Shown here: piece after piece, positions 53,991 to 62,716 of the stretch
Layout of the letters: every line of letters begins with the position of its first letter
Position numbering within the stretch: position 1 is the first letter of the stretch
NCBI RefSeq assembly: GCF_013314535.1
Contig: NZ_JABUAE010000012.1
Coordinates: 1 to 64,000, forward strand
Source: Bacillus sp. Xin1
GTDB lineage: Bacteria > Bacillota > Bacilli > Bacillales > Bacillaceae_G
Length of the DNA: 64,000 bases
Direction of reading: 5' to 3'
The notes under the pieces: model-generated
The model's input: the letters and a program-made list of their open reading frames with translations, nothing else
Databases searched by the model: none
What the model was told of the DNA's origin: nothing
Translations under genes and position numbers: made by a program

Positions 53991-54371
53991 ATGGGAATTC
54001 GCTTCATTCAAATCTCTTCTATTTATTTTGTCATCGGTGTTTGTATGGGATTATTTATGTCAATTTCATCTAATTTCAAATTGACCGCAGTTCATGTGCA
54101 TGTTTTATTACTAGGATGGACTTCTATGATGATAGCTGGTATTTTATATTATATTTTCAAAGAAGCTGGCACCTCAAAACTTGGTAAATTACATTTTTGG
54201 CTCTTAAATATCGGACTACCGATTATGATGATTGCACTTGCCTTTGAGATTTACGGTTACCATGCAGCTATCCCTTTTGTTGCTGGTGGAAGTATTCTTG
54301 TTGTTCTTTCCATTATTATCTTTACTATTAATATTTTTGTGCATATAAAAGAAAACAATAGCATTCTTTAA
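53991..54371 (+). CDS. Small heme-copper-oxidase-subunit-I-like membrane protein
   Basis: 126 residues, four membrane helices. FKLTAVHVHVLLLGWTSMMIAGILYYI resembles the first heme-ligating helices of cbb3/NorB-type subunit I (H-x-H before LLLGW), and a later helix contains YGYHAAIPF. It is far shorter than a real oxidase subunit (about 450 residues). Such fragments are often annotated as cytochrome-c oxidase-like in bacilli; a stand-alone heme- or metal-binding role is possible. ATG after AAGGGGG. Confidence 0.75.
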   Translation: MGIRFIQISSIYFVIGVCMGLFMSISSNFKLTAVHVHVLLLGWTSMMIAGILYYIFKEAGTSKLGKLHFWLLNIGLPIMMIALAFEIYGYHAAIPFVAGGSILVVLSIIIFTINIFVHIKENNSIL

Positions 54372-54373
54372 AA

Positions 54374-54412
54374 GGAAAAAGTAGAAACGAATAAACTCGT
54401 TTCTGCTTTTTT
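54374..54412 (+). terminator. Terminator
   Basis: AAAAGTAGAAACGA pairs with TCGTTTCTGCTTTT around ATAAAC, followed by TTC and T-rich sequence. Confidence 0.8.
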
Positions 54413-54607
54413 CTTTTCCCCTCTTAACATCCTCATTTCACATTTTCTTAAAATAATTTTACTAAATATAATGAATGTTACTTTTTATGTGTTATATAAT
54501 AAAAAAGGTTTATATAACAGAACTTCATTTGTTTAATTTAATAATTATCACTCAAATTAAATTATTCAAAAAATATCTTACCATATGGATTTTGGAGGTA
54601 TTTTATC

Positions 54608-55921
54608 ATGTTTTGGCTACAATTTCTTACCTTACTAGTCTGCATTTTTATCGGCGCACGCCTTGGCGGAGTCGGCCTAGGAGTAATGGGTGGAGTTGGT
54701 ATGGCAATCCTCGTTTTTGTCTTCCACTTACAACCTACCGCTCCTCCTATTGACGTTATGCTGATGATTTTAGCAGTCATTACTGCTGCCGGTGCCCTGC
54801 AAGCTGCGGGCGGAATGGATTACCTTGTCCATCTTGCAGAAAAAGCACTTCGTAAAAATCCAAAGCGCATCACATTCTTCGCACCAATTGTAACTTATTT
54901 ATTTACATTGTGTGCTGGAACTGGACACGTTGCCTATTCCGTACTTCCTGTTATCGCGGAGGTATCACGCGAATCAGGAATTAGACCGGAACGCCCGATG
55001 TCAATTGCCGTTATCGCTTCACAACAAGCAATTACAGCAAGTCCAATCTCTGCTGCAACAGTGGCCCTTTTAGCAATGCTAGCTGATTATAAAATTACAT
55101 TGCTAGATATTTTAAAAGTGAGTATTCCTTCTACTTTTATTGCTTGTATGTTAGCGGCTTTCGTTGCAAGCAAAATGGGCAAAGAGTTAAATAAAGATCC
55201 AGAATACTTAAAGCGTTTAAAAGAAGGTATGATTCCTAAACTTGAAGAAAAGAAAGAATTTATCGGTGCGAAAGGTGCCAAATTATCTGTTATTCTTTTC
55301 TTATTCGCAACTGTTCTTGTTGTTCTTCTTGGTTCATTCGAAACACTTCGTCCAGGATGGATGATAGACGGAAAATTAGTTCGTCTTTCTATGCCAAATA
55401 CAATCGAAATGGTCATGCTTACAATTGCTGCTCTTATTATTATCTTCTGTAAACCAAATGTAGAAAGCATTGTATCTGGAAATGTCTTTAAAGCCGGTGC
55501 TACAGCTGTTGTGGCAATCTTCGGTATCGCTTGGATGGGAGACACATTCTTTAACGGAAACTTAAATATGATTCAAGGATCCATTCAACATTTAGTAACA
55601 AGTGCACCATGGTTATTCGCTATTGCGTTATTTATCCTATCTATCTTACTGTATAGCCAAGCAGCAACAGTACGTGCTTTAATGCCTCTTGGATTATCAC
55701 TTGGTATTTCACCAGCACTTCTCATTGCGATGTTCCCTGCCGTAAACGGATATTTCTTTATTCCAAACTATGGGACAATCGTTGCCGCAATCAATTTTGA
55801 CCGTACAGGAACAACACGTATCGGTAAATATGTATTAAATCATAGCTTTATGATTCCTGGTCTTGTCGCAACGTTTGCTTCCATTGGAATTGGGATGTTG
55901 TTAATTTCAATTATGTTTTAG
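54608..55921 (+). CDS. Anaerobic C4-dicarboxylate transporter, DcuA/DcuB family
   Basis: 437 residues, ten or more membrane helices. Family pattern: GARLGGVGLGVMGGVGMAIL, AAGALQAAGGMDYLV, CAGTGHVAYSVLPVIAEV, ASQQAITASPISAA, and PNYGTIVAAINFDRTGTTRIGKYVLNHSFM at the C-terminus. It exchanges succinate, fumarate, malate or aspartate. The gene product ties in with class I fumarase in this window, although the two are 49 kb apart. ATG after TTGGAGG. Confidence 0.93.
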   Translation: MFWLQFLTLLVCIFIGARLGGVGLGVMGGVGMAILVFVFHLQPTAPPIDVMLMILAVITAAGALQAAGGMDYLVHLAEKALRKNPKRITFFAPIVTYLFTLCAGTGHVAYSVLPVIAEVSRESGIRPERPMSIAVIASQQAITASPISAATVALLAMLADYKITLLDILKVSIPSTFIACMLAAFVASKMGKELNKDPEYLKRLKEGMIPKLEEKKEFIGAKGAKLSVILFLFATVLVVLLGSFETLRPGWMIDGKLVRLSMPNTIEMVMLTIAALIIIFCKPNVESIVSGNVFKAGATAVVAIFGIAWMGDTFFNGNLNMIQGSIQHLVTSAPWLFAIALFILSILLYSQAATVRALMPLGLSLGISPALLIAMFPAVNGYFFIPNYGTIVAAINFDRTGTTRIGKYVLNHSFMIPGLVATFASIGIGMLLISIMF

Positions 55922-55927
55922 TGTTAC

Positions 55928-55970
55928 AGGTACAAATCTTTTATCATAAAAAGGTTTGTACCTTTTTTTA
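55928..55970 (+). terminator. Terminator of the Dcu gene
   Basis: AGGTACAAA and TTTGTACCT pair around a longer AT loop, followed by TTTTTT. Confidence 0.85.
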
Positions 55971-56039
55971 CACACATAACTTAAAAAAGGAATTTTTTGT
56001 TATATAATTCATATGAAAAGTATTTATTCGAGGTGAAAT

Positions 56040-56582
56040 ATGGTACAAAGCGAGAAAAAAGAATTGTTAATCGATGTAAAAAAATGCACAAAAATAGCTA
56101 ATATTTCTCTTCTTCTATTGGGAATTATCACTTTTATTATTTATTCTCTATTATGGGGAATTTCTATTAATCTTGATTATATATTTTTAACAACCTCTTT
56201 TGTGCTTTACTTCGTATTGATAATTGCGCACGAATTGTTACATGCAATCGGCTTTATTGTTTTCGGAAAAGCCGGTTATAAAGACATTAAGTTTGGTATT
56301 ATCCTGCGTTATTTCATGCCCTATGCTCATTGCAAAATACCTATGCAAAATCAAAATTATAAAAAAGCCCTGCTACTCCCAGTCATTGTGACAGGAATCA
56401 TTCCGCTCCTAATCGGTATTACATTTGAATATGGTTTACTTACTTTTGTTAGTGTAGGTCTAGTGGCTAGCGGTGTAGGTGATATGATGATTTATCAGCT
56501 CATCAAAAACCTTCCCAGCGAAACAATGATTCAAGATCATCCGAGCGAACCTGGATGCATTGCCTTAGAAAATAAGAGCTGA
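56040..56582 (+). CDS. DUF3267 membrane protein with a zinc-metalloprotease-like HELLH motif
   Basis: 180 residues. Two N-terminal helices, then IIAHELLHAIGFIVFGKAGYKDIKFGI: HELLH fits the H-E-x-x-H zinc motif of DUF3267 putative membrane peptidases. Two further helices follow. A third zinc ligand could not be identified. ATG after CGAGGTG. Confidence 0.8.
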   Translation: MVQSEKKELLIDVKKCTKIANISLLLLGIITFIIYSLLWGISINLDYIFLTTSFVLYFVLIIAHELLHAIGFIVFGKAGYKDIKFGIILRYFMPYAHCKIPMQNQNYKKALLLPVIVTGIIPLLIGITFEYGLLTFVSVGLVASGVGDMMIYQLIKNLPSETMIQDHPSEPGCIALENKS

Positions 56583-56607
56583 CAATTTCGTCAACTCTTA
56601 TTTCATT
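56572..56607 (+). terminator. Weak hairpin after the DUF3267 gene
   Basis: AAGAGCTGAC and GTCAACTCTT pair with one mismatch across the stop codon, followed by ATTTCATTT. It could end this transcript. Confidence 0.5.
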
Positions 56608-56609
56608 TC

Positions 56610-56627
56610 ATCAAACGTTTGTTTAAA
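56610..56627. promoter_or_regulatory. CAAACGTTTG palindrome, third site
   Basis: ATCAAACGTTTGTTTAAA is identical over 18 bases to the site at 44189-44206. It lies between convergent genes, a poor place for a promoter operator. Confidence 0.4.
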
Positions 56628-56631
56628 TTAT

Positions 56632-57840
56632 TCATTCAACAATTTCTACGTTGTACCCTTTCTTTTCTATCCCACTTAACACTTCTTCAATATGGTTTTT
56701 ATCTTTCGTTTCTAATGATAAATGGAGCTGTGCATATCCCGGAAACACCTTTGTTCCAATCCGCTCTAAATGAATATGTAATACATTTGCTTCAAAACTC
56801 GTTACAACTTCAAGTAAGTACTGCAAATGTCCTGGTTTATCTTTAATCATTGTTGCAATATGAACAAAGCGGCCAGCTTCAACCATCCCATGTTCAATAA
56901 TGCGAGTAATAAAGTTAACATCAACATTTCCACCACTTAAAATCGACACAACTTTTTTCTCTTTCACAGGAATCTTTTGATAGAGCAATGCGGCCAACGA
57001 ACTAGCCCCTGAGCCTTCTACTAATAATTTATTCCGTTCCAATAGCATTAACATCGTTCTCGCAATTTCCATTTCATCTACACAAAAAATATCATCTACA
57101 TATCGCTCTACAAGCTGAAATGTAAGTTCTCCCGGTCTTTTCACCGCAATTCCATCTGCCATAGTTGGTGAGGACTCTACCGTCATTACTTTCTTTTCTT
57201 CAAGGGATTGCTTCATTCCCGGACAAGCAAGCGCTTGTACACCATATACTTTCACTGATGGTTTTTGTTCTTTAATCGCCATCGCGACACCTGCAATTAA
57301 GCCACCACCACCAACAGGACAAATAACAGCTTCGACATCATCAAGCTGTTGCAATATTTCTAAACCTACCGTCCCTTGACCAGAAATTACAGCATCATCA
57401 TCAAATGGATGTACAAACTTTGCTCCTGTTTGTTCTTTCAAATCTAGCGCATGAGCTAATGCGTCATCAAATACATTACCTTGCAACTCTACATGTGCGC
57501 CATATCGTTTAGTCGCAAGTACTTTACTAAGCGGTGCACCTTTTGGCATCACAATCGTACAGGGAATATCAAGCATATTACTTGAATAGGCAACACCTTG
57601 TGCATGATTTCCAGCAGACGCTGCAACAACCCCATTTTCTAATTCACCTTTATCAAGAGAAACCATCTTATTATAAGAACCACGCACTTTAAAAGAACCC
57701 GTCTTTTGTAAATTTTCGAGCTTTAAATACACTTCATTATGTGATAGTTCACTAAATGTGCTCGAATAATCTAGCGGTGTCACATGGACAATGCCTTTCA
57801 TTTTCTCATGAGCAGCTATAATATCTTGTAAAGAAATCAT
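56632..57840 (-). CDS. ilvA: Threonine ammonia-lyase (threonine dehydratase)
   Basis: 402 residues from the ATG at 57840 (CGGAGG upstream). PLP lysine in KTGSFKVRGSYNKM, the Asn/Gly loop AASAGNHAQGVA, the phosphate-binding GGGGLIAG, and later SGGNVD. A C-terminal ACT-like domain (HIATMIKDKPGHLQYLLEVV) suggests regulation. It converts threonine to 2-oxobutanoate for isoleucine synthesis. It shows the short form of about 400 residues rather than the 500-residue E. coli IlvA. Confidence 0.93.
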   Translation of the reverse strand: MISLQDIIAAHEKMKGIVHVTPLDYSSTFSELSHNEVYLKLENLQKTGSFKVRGSYNKMVSLDKGELENGVVAASAGNHAQGVAYSSNMLDIPCTIVMPKGAPLSKVLATKRYGAHVELQGNVFDDALAHALDLKEQTGAKFVHPFDDDAVISGQGTVGLEILQQLDDVEAVICPVGGGGLIAGVAMAIKEQKPSVKVYGVQALACPGMKQSLEEKKVMTVESSPTMADGIAVKRPGELTFQLVERYVDDIFCVDEMEIARTMLMLLERNKLLVEGSGASSLAALLYQKIPVKEKKVVSILSGGNVDVNFITRIIEHGMVEAGRFVHIATMIKDKPGHLQYLLEVVTSFEANVLHIHLERIGTKVFPGYAQLHLSLETKDKNHIEEVLSGIEKKGYNVEIVE

Positions 57841-57995
57841 GCATTCGCCTCCGAAACAATATATGTTCATATATACTTAGTTTAAGCGGCTGAGTTTGTT
57901 TTATTCTGTAAAAAAGAACCATTTCTATAATCGGCACTTTTCTATATATCGGAATTTCAACGCTATATAGCATATCCCCCATAAAAAAATGGCTG

Positions 57996-58643
57996 TCAAT
58001 AAAGACCAGCCATTTTTTTCGTACTTTCATAAGGTGAATCTGCTAAACTTATCGCTGAAATAACGGAAATCCCATCTGCCCCAGCCTCTATAACCGAAGC
58101 AGCATTTTCAACGGTAATTCCTCCAATTCCCACAATCGGAATTGTAATCCCCGCATCTCTAAAATGACGCAGACCTTTCGTTCCTTGCACTGCTTTTGTA
58201 TCTTTTTTCGTGCTCGTTGGAAAAATAGGCCCTACTCCTAAATAATCCGCTCCATTTGCAATTGCAAAACGAGCTTCCTCTATCGTATGAGCGGATACCC
58301 CAACAATTTTATCTACCATTTTTTCACGAACGGATGTGATTCCTTCATCATCTTGTCCGACATGAACGCCATCTGCATCTAATTCAATGGCTAATTCTAC
58401 ATCATCATTTACAATAAAAGGAACATCATATTCTTTACAAAGCGCTTGTAACTGCTTAGCAAAATGTACTCGTTCTTCTCCCGTTAAAGCACCTTCACCT
58501 TTTTCACGAAATTGGAAAAGTGTCACTCCGCCATCTAATGCTTCCTTCATTACTTGTAACGGATCTTGCTTACAGTTGTTACTTCCCATAATAAAATACA
58601 CTTGCAATAATTTGGACATTTGCTGTTGATCAATATGTGCCAT
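57996..58643 (-). CDS. thiE: Thiamine-phosphate synthase
   Basis: 215 residues from the ATG at 58643; an ATG at 58652 is too near the purine run. TIM-barrel motifs: [58 protein letters not shown] and [11 protein letters not shown]. It joins the pyrimidine and thiazole halves of thiamine. It follows thiM by 15 bases under a TPP riboswitch. Confidence 0.95.
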   Translation of the reverse strand: MAHIDQQQMSKLLQVYFIMGSNNCKQDPLQVMKEALDGGVTLFQFREKGEGALTGEERVHFAKQLQALCKEYDVPFIVNDDVELAIELDADGVHVGQDDEGITSVREKMVDKIVGVSAHTIEEARFAIANGADYLGVGPIFPTSTKKDTKAVQGTKGLRHFRDAGITIPIVGIGGITVENAASVIEAGADGISVISAISLADSPYESTKKMAGLY

Positions 58644-58658
58644 TTCTATCATCCCTTC

Positions 58659-59468
58659 TTACTGCACCTCTTGGATATTTCCATATTGTACAATATCATT
58701 GGCAGTCGTGTTCGCTAATTGGTTTAAAAATTCGATTTGGAAACTTCCTGGTCCTTGCTCCACTGTTTTATTTGCAGCTATTTCTGCTGCTACCCCATAA
58801 AATGTTAACGCTGCAACCGCTGCTTTCACATAATCCTTTTCAACTGCTGCAAATGCTCCCATTACAGAAGTTAATAGACAGCCTGTCCCTGTCACTTTCG
58901 TTAAAATTGGATGACCATTGCGAATAATGATTGTTCGCTCACCATCTGTTACAACATCTTCTTTTCCTGTAATGACAGTGACTGTATCTAATTCATCTGC
59001 TGCTTGTTTTGCAATTCCTACAACGTCACCATTTCCAGCACCGACGTCAACACCTTTAATTTCCCACTTTTCATTAATCACATTAGCAATTTCCGCTGCG
59101 TTCCCGCGAATCATCGCTAAATTCACTTCACTCGGAATATGTCTTGCAACTTCTGTTCGATAAGACGTTGCTCCTGCACCGACTGGATCAAACAATACAG
59201 GTACATGATGTGTATTCGCAGACTTCCCGGCAATTAACATCGCTTCTACTTCTTCAGAACGAAGCGTACCCATATTTAAAACAAGTGCCCCGGCAATACT
59301 TGCCATTTCTTCCACTTCTTCTTTTGCATATGCCATAACTGGTGAAGCTCCTAATGCAAGTAAACCATTGGCTGTAAAGTTCGTCACAACGACATTTGTA
59401 ATATTATGCACAAGCGGATTTGATTCTCTTACTTTCTCCACTACTTTTGAGATTTCTTGTATATTCAT
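58659..59468 (-). CDS. thiM: Hydroxyethylthiazole kinase
   Basis: 269 residues from the ATG at 59468 (AGGAGATG upstream); the ATG 9 bases earlier has no spacing. The ThiM signature includes [43 protein letters not shown], and [15 protein letters not shown] with the catalytic Cys. It phosphorylates the thiazole precursor for salvage. First gene of the TPP-controlled operon. Confidence 0.95.
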   Translation of the reverse strand: MNIQEISKVVEKVRESNPLVHNITNVVVTNFTANGLLALGASPVMAYAKEEVEEMASIAGALVLNMGTLRSEEVEAMLIAGKSANTHHVPVLFDPVGAGATSYRTEVARHIPSEVNLAMIRGNAAEIANVINEKWEIKGVDVGAGNGDVVGIAKQAADELDTVTVITGKEDVVTDGERTIIIRNGHPILTKVTGTGCLLTSVMGAFAAVEKDYVKAAVAALTFYGVAAEIAANKTVEQGPGSFQIEFLNQLANTTANDIVQYGNIQEVQ

Positions 59469-59502
59469 TCTTTTCATCTCCTAACTTTATAATGGGAGAT
59501 AC

Positions 59503-59533
59503 ACAAAAAGACACTTCGCGTATGCAAAGTGCC
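59503..59533 (-). terminator. Riboswitch terminator of thiM-thiE
   Basis: On the minus strand AGGCACTTTGC pairs with GC-GAAGTGTCT and is followed by TTTTTGTGT. Confidence 0.78.
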
Positions 59534-59534
59534 T

Positions 59535-59645
59535 GAACATGTGCTACTTACACTCTCCCTACGCTGGCATTATCCAACAGGTTCCAATGGTCAACGACGG
59601 TTTAGTCGTACTCTCAGTCTGCATCCACAAACTCCCATGTGTTCT
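59535..59645 (-). promoter_or_regulatory. TPP riboswitch upstream of thiM-thiE
   Basis: On the minus strand: ACTGAGAGTACGACTA, then the P3-type extra stem, GGAACCTGTTGGATAATG and CCAGCGTAGGGAGAG. The aptamer has a longer variable stem than the one at 53.8 kb. Confidence 0.94.
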
Positions 59646-59707
59646 TATTCATCTAATTCAGAGTCTACTCTTATTCTCGTAAAATAACAAGTTCTTTACT
59701 TTCTTAT

Positions 59708-59748
59708 AAAAAAACAGTGATAGGAAATGAATCCTATCACTGTTTCTC
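59708..59748 (-). terminator. Terminator of the FatB gene
   Basis: AAACAGTGATAGGA pairs with TCCTATCACTGTTT around AATGAA; on the minus strand it ends TTTTTTT. Confidence 0.9.
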
Positions 59749-59754
59749 ATCTTA

Positions 59755-60696
59755 TTATTTTAAGGCTTTAGATACTTCTTTCACCATCGCTGATACAGAC
59801 TCAAGACCGCCACCAGATAGGTACCAGTAGTTTGCATCTAAGTAGACTACATTTTTGTTTTTCGCAGCATTTGTTTTGCTAACAATTTCATTTTCTACAA
59901 CTTGCTTTGCAGAAGATTTACCGCCTACAACAGCACCTCTATCAATTACAAATAAGTAATCTGGGTTTTTCTCTAAAATATATTCAAATGAAACTTTATT
60001 ACCATGTGTATCTGCTTTAATGTCTTTATCAGCAGGAGCTACACCGAATACGTCATGAATAATACCAAAGCGAGAATTTGGACCATATGCACTTACTTGG
60101 CCGTCATTTGCTAAGATAATTAAGCCTTTTTTATCACTTTTCGTAGCTTTTTCGTTTAATGCTTTTACCTCTTTTTCAATTGCTGCAATTTCTTTTTTCG
60201 CTTTATCTTCTTTACCGAAGATTTTTGCTAACATTTCTGTGTTTTCTTTAAATGATTTCATATAATCTTTTGTATCTTGTTCTACATAAATTGTTGGAGC
60301 GATCTTTTCGAATTCTTTGTATGGATCAGATTGTCTTCCAGAAATAATAATTAAGTCTGGATTAATTTCGTTAATTTTTTCGAAATCTGGCTCTTTTAGT
60401 CCACCAACGTTTGTATATTTTTTATCTTTGTATTTAGAAAGATATGCTGGTGTATTTTTTTGTGGTACACCCGTTACTTCAACACCTAATTTATCTAACG
60501 TATCTAAAGAACCAAAGTCAAATACCACAACTTTTTTCGGGTTTGTTTTAACTTTCGTTTCTCCTAATTTGTGCTTAATCGTAATTTCTTTACTTTCACT
60601 TGCTTCTGTCTTTTTGTCAGAAGAAGCATTATTGCCACATGCTACAGCTACAATAGCAAGCATGAACGTTAATAATAACATTGCTAATTTCTTCAT
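59755..60696 (-). CDS. fatB: Iron-siderophore substrate-binding lipoprotein (FatB/YclQ-type)
   Basis: 313 residues from the ATG at 60696 (GAGGTGAAGG upstream). Lipobox VAVACGNN (Cys20). The periplasmic-binding fold of the FepB/FhuD class is visible: KVVVFDFGSLDTLDKLGVEVTGVP, KINEINPDLIIISGRQSD, and YLDANYWYLSGGGLESVSAMV near the end. FatB/YclQ proteins bind petrobactin and related catecholate siderophores. The ATPase gene is upstream, but the two usual permeases are missing from this locus. Confidence 0.9.
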   Translation of the reverse strand: MKKLAMLLLTFMLAIVAVACGNNASSDKKTEASESKEITIKHKLGETKVKTNPKKVVVFDFGSLDTLDKLGVEVTGVPQKNTPAYLSKYKDKKYTNVGGLKEPDFEKINEINPDLIIISGRQSDPYKEFEKIAPTIYVEQDTKDYMKSFKENTEMLAKIFGKEDKAKKEIAAIEKEVKALNEKATKSDKKGLIILANDGQVSAYGPNSRFGIIHDVFGVAPADKDIKADTHGNKVSFEYILEKNPDYLFVIDRGAVVGGKSSAKQVVENEIVSKTNAAKNKNVVYLDANYWYLSGGGLESVSAMVKEVSKALK

Positions 60697-60736
60697 TTCC
60701 TTCACCTCTATAAATTTTTTAAAATTATTTTAAATC

Positions 60737-60756
60737 GATAGCAAGTGATTACTATC
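60737..60756 (-). promoter_or_regulatory. Dyad upstream of fatB, possibly a Fur box
   Basis: GATAGCAAGTGATTACTATC is a 20-base imperfect palindrome (GATAG-AA-TT-CTATC). One half matches TGATAAT in 6 of 7 bases. It lies 40 bases upstream of fatB, in the gap after the ATPase gene. Confidence 0.4.
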
Positions 60757-60769
60757 AAAATAACTTCCA

Positions 60770-61528
60770 CTATGAAAAATAAATACATATATTGTTGCCA
60801 GCTATTTCTTCAATATGAATATCCATATCATAAATCTCTTTCAAAACAGCCGGATCAATAATTTCATTTGTTGCTCCTTCTTTCATTACCTTTCCATCTT
60901 TCAAGGCAACGATGCAATCGGAGTAACAAGAAGCAAAGTTAATATCATGAATGACAATTACAATTGTTTTGCCAAGCTCTTCAACTAATCGTCTCAGCAC
61001 TTTCATAATTTGGACAGAATGCTTCATATCTAAGTTGTTAAGCGGCTCATCTAGCAAAATATATTCTGTATTTTGAGCAATGACCATCGCAATATACGCT
61101 CTTTGTCGTTGCCCGCCACTGAGCTGATCTAAATACTTATATTGAATATCTTCCAGCTCCATATAACGGATTGCTTCTTCAATATGATTCCAATCTTCCT
61201 TTGATAGATTGCCTTGTGAATACGGAAACCTTCCAAAACTCACTAACTCTCGAATTGTAAGTCGTAAATTGATATGATTCGTTTGTTTTAGAATAGAGAT
61301 TTTCTTGGCAAGTTCATTACTATCCCATTCGCCAATTTCTTTATCCTCTATATGAATTTCACCAGCATCTTTTTTCAAAAGCCTACTCATCATAGATAGA
61401 ACTGTACTTTTCCCAGCTCCATTCAGTCCAATAAACGATGTTATCTTCCCTTTTGCTATTTTAATAGAGACATCCTCAACAACATTTTTATTTCCATATT
61501 GTTTTGATACATTTCTTACTTCTACCAT
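60770..61528 (-). CDS. Iron-siderophore ABC transporter ATPase (YclP/FecE-type)
   Basis: 252 residues. Walker A GLNGAGKST, Q-loop ILKQTNHINL, signature LSGGQRQRAYIAMV, Walker B YILLDEPLNNLD, and VIHDINFA. Typical FecE/FepC-group ATPase. The ATG has AAAGGAG. Its start overlaps by 7 bases the stop of a permease remnant, showing that it once belonged to a complete permease-ATPase-binding-protein operon. Confidence 0.92.
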   Translation of the reverse strand: MVEVRNVSKQYGNKNVVEDVSIKIAKGKITSFIGLNGAGKSTVLSMMSRLLKKDAGEIHIEDKEIGEWDSNELAKKISILKQTNHINLRLTIRELVSFGRFPYSQGNLSKEDWNHIEEAIRYMELEDIQYKYLDQLSGGQRQRAYIAMVIAQNTEYILLDEPLNNLDMKHSVQIMKVLRRLVEELGKTIVIVIHDINFASCYSDCIVALKDGKVMKEGATNEIIDPAVLKEIYDMDIHIEEIAGNNICIYFS

Positions 61529-61680
61529 GTCTTGCTCTCCTTTAATAGAAGATAAATGAAGTACACACCACCAACGAAATTGACAATAACACTTAAGGTC
61601 GTATTAAACTCAAACACTCTTTCAACAATTAGCTGTCCACCTACTAAAGCGATAATACTAATAAAGATGGATTCCTTCGC
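61522..61680 (-). pseudogene. C-terminal fragment of a FecCD-type siderophore permease (YclO-like)
   Basis: About 53 codons survive: AKESIFISIIALVGGQLIVE, continuing to IVNFVGGVYFIYLLLKESKTW and a stop. This is the last one or two helices of a FecCD permease, ending with the 7-base overlap to the ATPase. An in-frame TGA and unrelated sequence replace everything upstream. A complete YclN and most of YclO are gone. Confidence 0.82.
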
Positions 61681-61870
61681 CCATCATCTTAATTTTTTGT
61701 TTCAAATCCTTCGCTACATCACGTTTTGATATTTTTCCATAAAAAAGAAAAACATACTCAACTATTCTATCTATCCGAAACACGAAAGCTTTCACCTCTT
61801 CACTACTTAAAGATGTAGAGGATTTAAGTAATAACAAAAGGTTAGAATCTTCGGCATAACTGAATCCGCA
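61664..61870 (-). other. Open stretch of unknown origin between the permease fragment and topB fragment
   Basis: A reading frame without start or known family reads SSEEVKAFVFRIDRIVEYVF and then ISKRDVAKDLKQKIKMMGEG up to a stop inside the permease fragment. It looks protein-like and may be a second gene fragment joined by a deletion. Confidence 0.35.
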
Positions 61871-61921
61871 AAGGATGTATGCTATATTTAACTTACGGAA
61901 ATTTGAAAGGATGTTTGAAAT

Positions 61922-62254
61922 ATGGCAAAAAGTGTTGTAATTGCTGAAAAACCTTCTGTTGCACGTGATATCGCACGTGTACTGAAATGTGATAAAAAAG
62001 GGAACGGCTACCTTGAAGGTAGTAAATATATTGTTACTTGGGCTCTAGGTCATCTCGTTACATTAGCAGATCCAGAAAGCTATGATGTGAAATATAAAAA
62101 GTGGAATTTAGAAGATCTGCCAATGTTACCTGAGCGTTTGAAATTAACAGTAATTAAACAAACTGGAAAACAGTTTAATGCTGTTAAAAGCCAACTGATT
62201 AGAAAAGATGTAAATGAAGTAATTGTAGCTACAGACGCTGGGTTATCTCTATAA
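61922..62254 (+). pseudogene. topB: Truncated DNA topoisomerase III (N-terminal fragment)
   Basis: Starts like a normal topB (ATG after AAAGGATG): [26 protein letters not shown] Glu in AEKPS, then [13 protein letters not shown]. The frame follows the family to VIVATDAG, where a complete enzyme would read D-A-G-R-E-G-E-L, but here turns to LSL and a stop at residue 110. The rest of the TOPRIM domain, the catalytic tyrosine and the gate domains are lost, so the product would be inactive. Confidence 0.9.
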
Positions 62255-62334
62255 AGTGTAACTGCACATACATCCTAAAACACCTTTCATCCTTAAGTTA
62301 ATAATGATATCTAATACTTTTACAATTGCACATA

Positions 62335-62376
62335 AAAAGAAGCGCGTAATTTATCCTTAAATTACGCGCTTCTTTT
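62335..62376. terminator. Strong bidirectional hairpin
   Basis: AAAAGAAGCGCGTAATTTA (62335-62353) pairs perfectly with 62358-62376 around TCCT. It follows the topB fragment. The remainder of 62377-62716 holds no convincing gene. Confidence 0.85.
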
Positions 62377-62716
62377 ATATTATATAGAAGAAACCCACCC
62401 ATTCCGAAAAATTTTGAACGAAATAAGTGGATATAACTTGGTGAAGGAGTTAGTTTTTATAAAGAAGTTTTACTAAAACGGACTTAGAATTTTTTAATTA
62501 AAAAGGAATAAAACAGGCTAACATTATCGCATACCTTGTTTGAATGTTACTTTGAAATAAAGTTTGATCATTTCATAATAGTATTATTCAAAAATCACGA
62601 CCGATTTTAAATGATATGAATCACAACAGAAGTAAAAGACAGTAAAAATGAAAAGAAACTGACCAAAAAAACGTCATTCAACGATTTTTCGAATCAGCTT
62701 CCCTAACAATTCATTA

